Assembly (NCBI GenBank): GCA_963575745.1
Contig: CAUYUJ010015295.1
Span: 81,001-145,000, forward strand
Direction: 5' to 3'
Length of the DNA stretch: 64,000 nt
Source of the DNA: Prorocentrum cordatum
Taxonomy: Eukaryota; Sar; Dinophyceae; Prorocentrales; Prorocentraceae
The position numbers were made by a program, and so were the translations under genes. A model generated the notes under the pieces. It saw nothing but the letters and a program-made list of their open reading frames with translations, was not told the DNA's origin and searched no databases. Of this stretch, positions 43,701-50,370 are shown piece after piece (the stretch's first letter is position 1; each line of letters begins with the position of its first letter).

Positions 43701-46700
43701 CGTTGCTACAGCCGCCGCCCCGCCTACCGTCGCTCCCGAGATCGCCAAAATGATCACAGCACATCTTAAGCGATCTGGTATGAAAAACGAAGACGAGACA
43801 TCCACGCGCGCAACCACGGCCTTTGCTTCCAACGCAGAATCTATTCAGCAGCGTGAGGACCTTGGGATGCGCGCCGTTCTGAACCAAGAAGGTGACATTA
43901 CCTTCTTGCCAGTCACAGAGGACACGACGGCTGACCCGACATATGCATTAGTGATGACTCAGGACGATTATGTCATGGCCGATCATGTTTCTCAGATGTC
44001 CAAATTATACCGAGGCCTTCTCCAGGACACTCGTAATAAATCGCTTGGACCAGACCGTAACTCTTGGATCACTGGCTACATGGAATGCACATCCGAGACC
44101 TCCTGGCGCGAGAGACACGCACGACTGTGTGCCGCCATTTACGCCGGCCTTTACCTGCTCGACCCTGACCTTATGAAGAACGGTAAAGGCGATGCCCGGC
44201 ACCTCCGATTGGCGGAAGAAATGGCTCTCAACCCGGAGGCCCAGCAGTGGATGGACAACCACCCGATGACGACCGCTGAGTCCGAGGACGATGACACGGT
44301 CTTGCAACGGGAAACCGTAGCCGAAGAGACATCGTCCAAGTACGAAGTTTTGACACCACAGCGGGCATGCTACTTCTCCGGGGTCAAGAAGCGTACAGAT
44401 GACATGGACAAATGGAAGACCCCACGAGAGTTAGCATTGATTGATCCCGATCATCCAAATGCCATTGTCATTTTTGATGTCGATCCACTGCTTCGCAGAA
44501 CAATCCCGGACAATGTCCCCGAGAACGACCCGCGGCGCCTGACCAATGAACAGGACATTCACGTGCTCAAATACGCCGACGATCTCGTCGGCAGCCGCTG
44601 GTTCGAGGGAGCATATGAGTGGATCGCCTTGCCCCCATGGCGAGATTGCCCATACGGCCCACCTCTTCCTGATGGATGCGACTTCGGACGCTGGGAGTTT
44701 AGCAAGTTTCTCATGACGATACTCCGTCACACAAGTGGAGTGACCAACGCATATCACGATCGGCGTCTGAACATCGATTTTTCCAAGACATCCACCTTTC
44801 GAGAGTGTGCGATGAATTGCTGGCAGCGCAGCCAGCAAGAATACTACCACAGAAAGAAGGAGAAATGGGAATACCGCAAGACACCCACGAACGAGGCCGT
44901 CCTAGCATGTTGGGAAACTGAGCGTGACAATGGTGACTACATCGACTTGGCCGATTACTATTGTTACATGGCCATTCGTATGCTGCAATACCATGCAGAT
45001 GGAAAGTCGCGCACAGAAGTGTTTGCACCCGTCGGCTCTGACCTCAATCCACTTACGTTTCCGTTCGGCCGCATCTTGGCCATACGAAGCACAGGTGGTC
45101 AGTCCGAGGTGCACCCATATTCCACAGCCCACAACATGGGTTGGGAGGAGTTGTCTGTTCATGACACTCCATATCTCTGGCACGCAACCGAGCTGTCTTC
45201 AGTGCGGAGCATTACCGAAGGCTCACCAAGGTCTAACCCAGGCATAATCAAAGGATTCGACAAGCGAGACCACAAGCATGGGGCAACCCGTGCCGAGGTC
45301 TTTGCCTCCGCTCATCCTTTCTCTCACTCTTGCGGCCAGAACCCCTACACCACCATACCGCCGTACGTCTTTCATTCCGCTAAGAAACAGTGTGAATTTC
45401 AGATTGACCATCAGAAATGCGCTACGGCTGGCATCACTTGGTGGAAGGGTAAACAGGGCGCGATAATGGCAGAACGCGACATCCCAGTACATTGTCTTAT
45501 TCGTTGCAGGAACATCGCTACCGGCAAAATAATCTGGGGGCGCCCAGACGACGACGACCTGGCCAGACCTCCTCGTGATTCTGAGCCACGGTCCAAGTAT
45601 GAGCGCTCCACAGTTTCGTGGCCATGGCAAGTGTATGGCCATGGCAATAACCCGTGGGGCGATGCGCAGCGGGTAACCGCAGCTGCACCTCCAACCCCAC
45701 CTAAGCCGTCTGCTCCGACTGTGCACAAGCCCAGACCCCTGGCTCGAGGCAACGATGTGCCAAAGAAGCCTCCACCGCCTCCGCCTCCGCCTCCGACTCC
45801 ACTCCAGCCAGGCCAGCCTGGGCAACGTGCTCCCAAGACACCCCAGAGGAAGGCCCCGCCACCAGAAGGCGTCGGCAGACCTCCTCCAGGAGAGTTACCG
45901 CCGCCGATCGCTCCCAACGTGTATCCTGGCCAGGTCGTGGGCGACAACAGGGTTCCACCACCGCCACCACGGCATGCGCCGCCACCAGTGGGAGCTGTAC
46001 CTGGACAAGGTATTGCCAAGGCTTCGCCGCCTGTTCCGCCGCTCCCCCCAGGACCTCCACCGGCACACACTCCCATCGCTTCGGCCCCCCCGCACGTGCA
46101 GCGAGAGATCGCAGCAGAGCAGCGGGAGACCGCCGCGCCGAGAGATACAGCCGTGGAAGAAGTCTCCGAGGGAGTTGAGGGCCTCACGTTAGACCCACAC
46201 AACGCGGCCGCGGCTGCTGCCCAGAAGGCCACCGAGAGGGAAGCCGCCCTTGCTAAGTCCGAGGCCGCGCTGCTGAGGACACAGAGTAGACTCGCTGATG
46301 CAATCAATGCCTTAACAGCGGCTAGAAAGGCCGTCGGGTTGGTTAACATCCGCCCTGTGGCACCTCCGATCCGAGCACATCGTGACGAGTCTGGCGACAC
46401 ATCCGCCCCTGACGTCTCTATACCAACTGTTATGCAGCGGGAAACCGCAGCTTCGCAGTTGACAACAGACCAGGAGCGCGAGCGTAATCGTCAGATTCAC
46501 GAGCGTTACGACCAATGGTTTCTACAGGCTGCCACTGAGGGCCGCGTTAGCCACATCACGTCAGCCTGGCCGCCCATGGGTCCCCACGAGACCTATCGGA
46601 TTGGAGACTACGTTCAAACAAGACAAGCTTGCTACTTTTACTCTCACCCGCCATCGAAACACTCAGATGGTTCCTGGGTTGGCGAGCGCGTTAGCCCTCA

Positions 46701-49614
46701 TGAAGGCGAACCAATGGGATCCCTATTCGGACCCATTCGCGAGGTAGGCCAGTTCATGGGATACGTGACCGTGAAAATCGGAGATCACTGGATGAACGTT
46801 TGGGATGGCACGAAGGGCATGCTGGCGGGCAACACGCTTGCCCGCGTTGTACCTTGCCCAGACTTTGACGCCAACTCACTCCCAGATGACCTTCGCTTCG
46901 GTCCCCCAGTTAACTTTCCACCCCGTCATGCGATCATGACGCCGACCAGTGACGTCAGGGCTGTGGGAGATCTTCGTGCTCCACTGCGCCAGAGGCATAC
47001 AGACGCCTCTAGTGCAGCGGGACACCGCAGCGCCCCCAGTCAACAGCCCCCAGAGGTTGAGGAGGTCGCCGACATAGATGCTCGTGGAGCTGAGCCAGGT
47101 GAATTGCTTAAATTGATCAGGAGCCCTCAGTCTTTGGACGTGCCCACTGACGAGGTACCTCCGGCCCAGTCATCGCCGACAGTCGTACCAGAACCGAAAC
47201 CAATGGCAGTTGACCCTCCGTCGCCGACTATCACTCCACACTCGCCCGACTATCCTCCGCCGGCAGCGGAGGATCACCCTCTGGCGGCAGACGATCACAG
47301 TTCACCTACAGAGATGCCGGTCCCCACACAGGACCAGAGCTCGCCGACCGAAATCCCTGTACCAACGGATTTTCCAGAGGAAAGTTATGATGACGGCGCA
47401 GCGGGAAATCGCAGCAATGGTGACACTGTGCCACATGTTCCAGAACATGCTGATGATGACTTCCTCAAGAAGGATGACTGGTCCCCAGAGCTGAATGATA
47501 TCCGCAATGAGATCGATACAATGGAGGATAACGCGGAGATAACTCTCACATATGGACCAGATCAGTCCGACCTACCAGACTATTTCAAAGCAGTCAAGAA
47601 AGTCCACATTGTTCGTAGATCTGGGCATCACGGTGTCGTTAACACCAAAGTGAAGCAGACCATGGAGTACACCGTTGTCTTGAACATGGACGATATCGCA
47701 AATACAACAATGACCTTCGAGTTCAACTGCGATGCACCATGGTGTCACCGTTTCCCAGACCAATGTGGACACAGAGCTTTCACAAAGTACCTTTTCCAGT
47801 GCATTGGTACTTTCCGATACAGAACCCTGGCATACGGCAGACGTTCATGGTGCGCCATGGCATACTTGAACCTCTACCAGCAGGCTGGCGACAAATTTGC
47901 ACTCATCGACATTGAGAACGCCGAGGTTGTGCAGAATCATCCTGGCCTTGCTGCACTCCGCATGGGCACAGAGACCTATGTGGAGGATGAGTTCGTGAAT
48001 GAGGCGCCCCACGACGGAAAGATTTCCACATTGGCTACGAAGCAAGGGGAAACCCTAGCATCGCAAGACAATGTGGAGGCTACCAAAACCGTTATTGATT
48101 CTGTCGTTGGTTCACAGTTATCACAACGCACACTCGCCACTCAAGTTCTCCAAGATGCGTACCAGGCTGTCGCTGCTTCCGCCTCCGCCGAGTCTCAGGG
48201 TGCAGCGGGAAACCGCAGCGACCTTGACAAGATCTTGGACGAAGACGACGAGAAGATCTTTGCCCCACTTGAACCTGATCACCTCGATCGGGCCCGCCAA
48301 ATCGTCTCTGCGCCAGGTGGGAGCGTATCTCAGGAGAATTTCGCGACCCTGCTCGCAGGGGTCGTTCAGTTCGACGAGAGCACAGGACTGGCACCTCCAG
48401 AGCTACAGACTCGCATCCCGTCTTGCGCAATTTGCAACGCTCGGATGCCAGCTGATTTGGACACGCCTGGGGCCACTCTGAAATGTGCCTTTTGCATGAG
48501 GTACGAGAACTCCAAATGGCCGGACGAAGTTGCGGCCTGGCGAGAACAGTTCGTTGCGTTTGCCGCCACTCAGCCGGATGACGTCGCCAAGCGCATCACA
48601 GCTGCCCCCATTGATACGCGTGGCTCGAAGAAGCCACAGACAGACGCTAAAGACGAGCTTCAAAACATGGGGAAGAAAGCTGACAAACGGCATCAGAAGT
48701 GGCTAGCTTGGAGTTCTCCATCTCGGGAGGAGTGCGACAAGCTACGTGCAGACGCCGACGCGGACGGCATCCCGCCTGAGAATCCAAATTTTCCTCCCAT
48801 GTATCATCCATACATGTCTCTAGCACAGCGCTTTGCGGAGGATGATGAGTTTCGTGCGCAGATGACAACAGTTCGGACTCAGGCTGGTAGGGTTGCATGG
48901 ACGTTAGAGGTTGCCACTGAGGCCGATCGCCTCTGGCAGGCCTCCAAAAAGAGGAAAGAGGTCGGAGCGCCGAACCTTGGAGCCGAAACACTCCGTGAGC
49001 GTTTTCAGCGCAACCACCTTACCGTTCACGTCCCGGGCGAATCTCTCCGCGGTGCCATCACCGCCGCAGAAATTCGTGCACACCCACAGTCTTTGACTGG
49101 GTCCCGGGACGAGATCCGATCCGGTGTTAAGCGAGAGCGCGAAGAATACTACTCTCAGCTTCAGGAGACCGCCAGTGCAGCGGGAGACCGCAGCGGCAAC
49201 GCTCCAGGAAGCAGTAGTGGGGGTGACTTTAGGGGGAGCGGGACCGATCCAACCCCCCAGCCACCACCACACACATCCGAGTATCGTACTTCTTCCGGCG
49301 CGTTCGACAGCCATGGCCATACCGCCTCCGCTGCCAGATATGCGCCTGCGCGTCCCGATGATGGACCACCTCTGGCAAAGCGCCCCGCCATTTCGAATGT
49401 GACCCACGGGTACAGTGCTGAATACGGTGCCCACTATTATGACAGGCAAATTGCACCGTATGACCGCCAGTGGTACGACCATTGGGGCGAGTTCATCTGG
49501 ACCAAAGCGTGGGATCCGTTCGCCAATAATGGATGGGGCGCGACTGCATGGAATAAGAAGTACACATCGGGGAAATATACGGGCAGATCATGGCGCTGGG
49601 ACCCTCCACGCTGA
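31669..49614 (+). CDS. Giant Ty1/copia-type polyprotein (5,981 aa)
   Basis: One uninterrupted frame, roughly four times the usual copia length. In order: a Gln/Ala/Pro-rich N-terminus; coiled coil about 280-600; Gag-like helical region 700-900; CCCH zinc fingers at about 938-957 (CVPFFKGKGCPRPDTCKFLH), 1006-1025 and 1026-1046; SPGG/SR-rich repeats 1070-1150; aspartic protease LDSGSALHISD (Asp 1344); integrase zinc motif from 1561 and catalytic D1619, D1681, E1712; reverse transcriptase with YVDD (Asp 2471/2472); RNase H with TDASYADC (D2684), ESE (2729-2731) and AEDNEA (D2825). A Cys/His-rich patch follows (2937-2985). Residues 2990-5981 are mostly unrecognised, with a KptA/Tpt1-like stretch (4505-4625), a proline-rich region (4698-4805) and a CAIC...CAFC zinc-ribbon-like motif (5585 on). 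Intact motifs and near-identical LTRs suggest recent activity. Confidence 0.95.
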   Translation: MTARHQSSVLPHDESSPSVARNLDADMSDILGASPNFAARMAISPGTDGLDEAMPPPSAAQSMQRETAAMPALPTQAALQLHAMQAELQQLRALHAHSVSAPPLPIGDQTPLQQRFLHAAPGLTPQFPTLHTTSDVPPAALHQSARRETAAPPQTAQRATAAPSQTVQRDTAAPHMPTPSSPPRERGTGTRRWGHGTPEQTGIEQGQVYERVREFENRTSDHGPSRRAHSKSQAPRRGPEQYIIRDDRGSRSPSVRGVRIRPHSSPAANRHREALPMQDMAELRDHVHTYVEYQTSLVHKAVASDTAVLRSDLQQGLSILDAAVQEDRRIMQQLMQRLDTQRDRETNELVAVKSDFDRLEASVIQIRQHNDERARILREELREVAGTASGAFGAPSTALQGHIATIRGETEAAARELHDYTRSVQQDLYGKLCEAENAFQAQLSSCQVQHVPQLLSRVHTLEQTVAELQVARAHTAQVSPTATVTNPDVTAAVLQTVRAEVAHLQRQLQDSVAERDAESARANARLDQMNAEMARLANENVDLRTLIVNLTTHNKDDVRFLTDTQKHQHAEWEVLSDCVAKLQADNTTLEQTIQDHIADAAKHTPDTGYRRPSPDAAARDAGGSTGAASKPTLPQAGTGADEQRGTAAQPSAPETAADNASFRTHSPINIGTLGSNVAQSPYNAGGSLLPATVKESDRVRVPGFPKITGVADWMNGVRKGFRNASGRPAQAYAFIMIAENPEMTFEDLADSGDFESLDCKLADALLEILPHELRLQMKLLEDVEHKAKRMLKGRQVYQKIIRSFDVTVAEDHLHDFDRIKNLRMHGDDLQRFIVEWDRLLLALTKLPEMYIMESLFRTQVQRHPWMKEDMSKYNKARAGAKDENGEEIKTYNWLHQRVYDVLDLHKLQKNQYSMQKESRDTVAPAKTKTKQSSRNSHCVPFFKGKGCPRPDTCKFLHTAEKKPPPRRHPSSRDPPRNRQSSQHRRDARGSASGAATSRPPAARYFCYDFAKGNMCQRTGCNRHHVHPCVFYQKGNCTNGDTCKFAHYKNGFKTPPRSPSRPRSEQRFPSRSPGGRRWSQRSRSFTRSPGGRAYSRSPGGNRRFSTNTRQPSKSPGGTRWSQKDSRSPSRSSQRQGRSRSPGGTRWSQRDSRSGSRSSRTSQSSQRQRSPARNTNRVYVIREKILAVSPTHGISKAQILKTKPPATTSTPKLKVRWNLAATDIDFFTVRRKMRPYRESPNKGGAVHVPDPIPDWWWIRSQAHLTRAQENAFALIRRLDDDEDIHFDYCYVAIPQEDVLLHTYATAQQATAAPEQQETAASSRQETAASAPPTKDTVAISRSFVLDSGSALHISDKADMTESEKKGIRIGREHILETANGERIVNQHVRVKIPALGIEKDTLVMDNCPSVWSMGRLVEEDDWDIHWNRRIGCVLTPPHGQPKQAVVHNFIPQINIDHMHDAPPPPPTPLYSARRHTKECPRRRVRTSCCGVILPQWKSMSHRDCGRGRFQTFPIDPAEETPTKGPCWCYTLEVLNKPSCSGDPQQGPECALPVVERPSIDPSHYLTHSPKHPDCEICARALIRNKPCKRKHKMRSDLEKNEDDSTYEAFVPKKFGDSLTADHIIIGDDEATGRLKERCALVVLDKHTGTMMAYPALHKDAETTKLSLTKFVAPNDEVKHIYTDNSKELIKACATLGWRHDTSTPHRPQTNGTVERAVQRVVKGTKAVLMASGLGHEWWCEAMQCFCNATNFSLSTTGTASSDPNKAELTPYEIRFGESFNGRTVPFGSKVYWKCLYPELNTDSDGKKFTKTTREGLFMGYHMHAGGRWSGDYLVVDTATYAKYPDSTHCHVHRVKDIVVPAKLEFPVADGVLTHHNPPMHESIADEAKIPLGDCLDPMRNDDPRLSNYPVDWDDPAHAPMQGETPAVAEAELPTAPAATPDYWEVRDATILRHICTPRLQLFIPTDAPEGLPVPLEKFDVIREFETTSTFQGQDKFRDTWDGVSESDHRALGEPWTGTVRFYYAPEYTSDGKIKSMGRDTKIQKTTRPDHCLVEYWKCLSGRQRDRERTFGKLVSEARARRHEATLKTWSRQDNNAKTLRTTRSDGPKWDRVERRITLDTHTGDTIRDEQVKGVTDKTILYAPVPGGPRDITTVLYYLPDNEHRETSASSSSPARAAVAIASPTNIEHDGPSFGALNPLCLTLKPTFAQFVRQRKVSGFVDAPIMAVLPKDTPDQPHRERHETTSYALVTQSLNKKQIAAEPRAQAALRGEYDRLRAQTTWMEDTVAERADVKAQAIKEGKDIHFAHLLELGTVKHSELPPEQRKYKGRVVCQGNTMKDQTGLAAVFADAASSASHIEASKLVDAVAHMPGYNGGQSDAPSAYTQALLYGDGRIDPVDTWISLPPARRPASWAKYKDPVCRLRLALYGHPLAGVFWERHCKTCLESKGFVPMQGWECIWTHPKLGLVLSVYVDDFKLAGPKDNLEAGWNLIRDSGIKIDPPTKLDQYLGCGQAPYTVSDIEFNKRMETIRPLLPQAQRDTAAYKTAKDVRGVRYNMSGYIDQCIDRYLEVAATIPDNPKMKFRDLPVSETPGIEDSAFTEADFDDKGVLGPESASILMKILYLARCCRFDLLHPVCMLAREITKWNRACDKRLHRLVCYIKHTKTHSLQGFIGDSADKLSIILFTDASYADCVSTSKSTTGIFAAIVGPNTFFPINAVCKKQTVVSHSSTESEIVALDTALRVEGLPLLTFWEHVVRTHKARDKVAAASRKQRKPPTYKKQGETPAPGTYDSPRSTLTTFGEHPLHDHRKVHSDKNPPQVQLIIAEDNEAVIKIVKKGRTAALRHLHRTHRINLDWIVEVCQHEQIHLSHVGTKEQVADMMTKHFDSKKSNVWETLLELALIRPSPSLNKGMRQHIMTEDEGTTPNGLPHSADPPKPPGCSGFCEVALTSKDPWGDVGSACGKRCVGCPNHEGLHSCGHHHSITAGSNASRSARTKSPRQRRKSPQKSPTRAKKDPGPTRAKSPTRTRRKVDTGHHFSTSFSPDPSSSSPLRTLVIRDVMHNRSVSSQAEETPAAPPGPGAVGGSNTQLQDRSRSPPSSMQRGTASSSGGNPSAPRGGQPPLEGGDDQDVDMVDITVGTLRFNRAFPMIQRPACTLPPDGPIIRPTVGAAFDTQLPWAGPNKFPIAFTQAPEGSGVCFLECSRKDLRNAVEMDVEISMQNLLQETTLPWVSFFAVLHSYVAKACLDQDMNDQLESIVQHFNWLRTEALGRAAGDRSIAAGDRSEPPLMPSLECLSHAATSLWKGLQGAWPTVGSTAIGGWVSSSLDDTYNMYKKEHRPLGLDSLDTPNHGHNFGVQRPSSGLTHGKALPHKSDCAGSVGSFVENSYNSFIDIPARDLNSDMRTASPKHHVQYIGGGSCRLDPPCGSGGHLSRPIAIASLTDTGSHRYAAGNRSGDDPWREDLEANESPVRTSGWAPGHQRRNIFGCPSHNQQIFPLLASDPLLVCADSTSRGDSTNDFIDFDHAKHHTWTNASVLKCFADENGWMQIATEDLGLSINHALGPTGTATPFFYIFTDSGPMMGKASKNYHTPEEAINMLCSYDCIRQVGQPFSTLLVPTPVHQEYMGGATLATLASAARDCILDWFYSYIPGFWDDHVVQPGTDLPQRPEGSSDEDYKDLSLVPELQRLDQRASERKRIIITNAEKGTTIDGIDSSLWSLHRDILERIATLREMRAQNMDTAQRKRYFDMDEALWDTWADLDAHYKQLWYERGATATFWWNNNDITFPDYNQKSVDAQRVDLGWERRDHRAYQRKWEAQEGCLLEMMPHITIGLDRFCDVANWYKHPHVIGPGTAKDWGLPHHFDTISKDMCILMQTRGISVINNSAWTQAMDRTKDDGWHCQKTGANWARFAAQWVTFATLKNLYGVMNSKPSQFYAFKQPAVKPLNEPQSHSLSHMLLIAWHHRQVHIQSLYDHVSASNVDRAKTNELMCMRAAHNLCNWTKQRDTAAVQRETVATAAAPPTVAPEIAKMITAHLKRSGMKNEDETSTRATTAFASNAESIQQREDLGMRAVLNQEGDITFLPVTEDTTADPTYALVMTQDDYVMADHVSQMSKLYRGLLQDTRNKSLGPDRNSWITGYMECTSETSWRERHARLCAAIYAGLYLLDPDLMKNGKGDARHLRLAEEMALNPEAQQWMDNHPMTTAESEDDDTVLQRETVAEETSSKYEVLTPQRACYFSGVKKRTDDMDKWKTPRELALIDPDHPNAIVIFDVDPLLRRTIPDNVPENDPRRLTNEQDIHVLKYADDLVGSRWFEGAYEWIALPPWRDCPYGPPLPDGCDFGRWEFSKFLMTILRHTSGVTNAYHDRRLNIDFSKTSTFRECAMNCWQRSQQEYYHRKKEKWEYRKTPTNEAVLACWETERDNGDYIDLADYYCYMAIRMLQYHADGKSRTEVFAPVGSDLNPLTFPFGRILAIRSTGGQSEVHPYSTAHNMGWEELSVHDTPYLWHATELSSVRSITEGSPRSNPGIIKGFDKRDHKHGATRAEVFASAHPFSHSCGQNPYTTIPPYVFHSAKKQCEFQIDHQKCATAGITWWKGKQGAIMAERDIPVHCLIRCRNIATGKIIWGRPDDDDLARPPRDSEPRSKYERSTVSWPWQVYGHGNNPWGDAQRVTAAAPPTPPKPSAPTVHKPRPLARGNDVPKKPPPPPPPPPTPLQPGQPGQRAPKTPQRKAPPPEGVGRPPPGELPPPIAPNVYPGQVVGDNRVPPPPPRHAPPPVGAVPGQGIAKASPPVPPLPPGPPPAHTPIASAPPHVQREIAAEQRETAAPRDTAVEEVSEGVEGLTLDPHNAAAAAAQKATEREAALAKSEAALLRTQSRLADAINALTAARKAVGLVNIRPVAPPIRAHRDESGDTSAPDVSIPTVMQRETAASQLTTDQERERNRQIHERYDQWFLQAATEGRVSHITSAWPPMGPHETYRIGDYVQTRQACYFYSHPPSKHSDGSWVGERVSPHEGEPMGSLFGPIREVGQFMGYVTVKIGDHWMNVWDGTKGMLAGNTLARVVPCPDFDANSLPDDLRFGPPVNFPPRHAIMTPTSDVRAVGDLRAPLRQRHTDASSAAGHRSAPSQQPPEVEEVADIDARGAEPGELLKLIRSPQSLDVPTDEVPPAQSSPTVVPEPKPMAVDPPSPTITPHSPDYPPPAAEDHPLAADDHSSPTEMPVPTQDQSSPTEIPVPTDFPEESYDDGAAGNRSNGDTVPHVPEHADDDFLKKDDWSPELNDIRNEIDTMEDNAEITLTYGPDQSDLPDYFKAVKKVHIVRRSGHHGVVNTKVKQTMEYTVVLNMDDIANTTMTFEFNCDAPWCHRFPDQCGHRAFTKYLFQCIGTFRYRTLAYGRRSWCAMAYLNLYQQAGDKFALIDIENAEVVQNHPGLAALRMGTETYVEDEFVNEAPHDGKISTLATKQGETLASQDNVEATKTVIDSVVGSQLSQRTLATQVLQDAYQAVAASASAESQGAAGNRSDLDKILDEDDEKIFAPLEPDHLDRARQIVSAPGGSVSQENFATLLAGVVQFDESTGLAPPELQTRIPSCAICNARMPADLDTPGATLKCAFCMRYENSKWPDEVAAWREQFVAFAATQPDDVAKRITAAPIDTRGSKKPQTDAKDELQNMGKKADKRHQKWLAWSSPSREECDKLRADADADGIPPENPNFPPMYHPYMSLAQRFAEDDEFRAQMTTVRTQAGRVAWTLEVATEADRLWQASKKRKEVGAPNLGAETLRERFQRNHLTVHVPGESLRGAITAAEIRAHPQSLTGSRDEIRSGVKREREEYYSQLQETASAAGDRSGNAPGSSSGGDFRGSGTDPTPQPPPHTSEYRTSSGAFDSHGHTASAARYAPARPDDGPPLAKRPAISNVTHGYSAEYGAHYYDRQIAPYDRQWYDHWGEFIWTKAWDPFANNGWGATAWNKKYTSGKYTGRSWRWDPPR
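31857..49194 (+). repeat. Dispersed 18-nt tetraloop micro-palindromes (31 copies)
   Basis: Consensus GCAGCGGGAAACCGCAGC: GC, A, GCGG, loop GAAA, CCGC, A, GC. Starts: 31857, 32103, 32136, 32169, 33594, 34419, 35580, 35604, 35628, 36278, 37422, 38148, 39270, 40002, 40866, 40962, 41473, 41494, 42004, 43668, 43689, 44304, 45666, 46098, 46119, 46434, 47014, 47398, 48042, 48202, 49177. Loops are GAAA, GAGA, GACA, GATA, GCCA, GGAA, GCAA, GGCA or GTAA (one TGAC). Stem variants keep pairing: GCGG/CCGC, GCAG/CTGC, GGGG/CCCC, GGAG/CTCC, ACGG/CCGT, GCGA/TCGC, AGGG/CCCT. Most copies encode QRETAA; others encode AAG(N/D/H)RS in the next phase. All are 18 nt, so the host frame stays open. None was seen elsewhere in the window. 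Confidence 0.93.
45181..45543 (+). other. KptA/Tpt1-like region within the polyprotein
   Basis: Residues about 4505-4625 read HATELSSVRSITEGSPR, RAEVFASAHP, CEFQIDHQKC, AGITWWKGKQGAIMAERDIP and CLIRCRN. The H(A/G)T...SI..G opening, the R.EV.(V/A)S block, the I(D)..K....G(I)..W....G.(I/V)(M/L) segment and the final VP...(I/F) are reminiscent of RNA 2'-phosphotransferase KptA/Tpt1, an ADP-ribosyl-transferase fold that removes splice-junction 2'-phosphates with NAD. Catalytic Arg/His residues cannot be assigned securely by eye, so this is a fold-level suggestion. Confidence 0.45.
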
Positions 49615-50370
49615 CGCACCAGGAAACTGGTTGCCATGCCGCCCATAAGATTTTGACTGGCTTCCAACTTTGTCGTATTGTTGATGTGCCTATTGATGCA
49701 TTATATCATTTTCTTCGATGACATGTAGTATTCGAGGACGCTCGCACTTACCTTTTGATCAGTATATCACTTCAAGGATTCTTCCTCTTCATGGACTCAA
49801 CAACTGTGAGAAAGTTTATGGTGACAGCTATCCTCATGATGGGATAATACTACTCATATAGATTCAAAAAAAAAAATCGCATAATGCACAATTGCATAAA
49901 TATCCTTTAGATTTGAACTGTGGCAAGACGTACATATTGCATCTGGTACAGATTGGATATGGAACTTGCATAAAAAGATTTTCACCACCCTCGTACCGTG
50001 ACTGATTTGATTACTTTGATTTGGTATTGGATTGAAGACTTCATATTCATGATTATCATGTGTTGCTTCGGGCACCGACCGTTTGGGTCGGTGTCATAAG
50101 AGTTCAGTCTCTCCATTCCACTTCTCTCCAGCCCACAGCACTGTCCTGGGTTCTATCTCGGCGGCTGGCGCTGTAAAACTTTTTGCAGGTTAGCGCCGCC
50201 GTTGGGTACGAACCTTACGACAGAGCTTTGGCTGTCCCTTCCTTTCCTTCCTGGGCCGAAGCAGTGGATTGCAGACAGGAGTTCAGTAGAGATTCACTCT
50301 CCTATCCCGATCCCCGCTTCGGTGCCTTTCGCTTTTGTGCGTTGGCATCGGGCGGGATCGGGACGGGGGG
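49615..50370 (+). other. 3' untranslated region and polypurine tract of the retrotransposon
   Basis: AT-richer than the coding part. CACCGACC-GTTTG-GGTCGGTG at 50073-50093 is a perfect 8-bp stem-loop. Immediately before the 3' LTR, GGCGGGATCGGGACGGGGGG (50351-50370) is a good polypurine tract for plus-strand priming. Confidence 0.8.

Noticed and set aside
31857-46451. QRETAA as a peptide repeat or protease cleavage site repeated along the polyprotein
   Set aside because: Attractive for polyprotein processing, but the identical nucleotides also occur in another phase encoding AAGDRS, and stem pairing is conserved when the peptide changes; kept only as an alternative.
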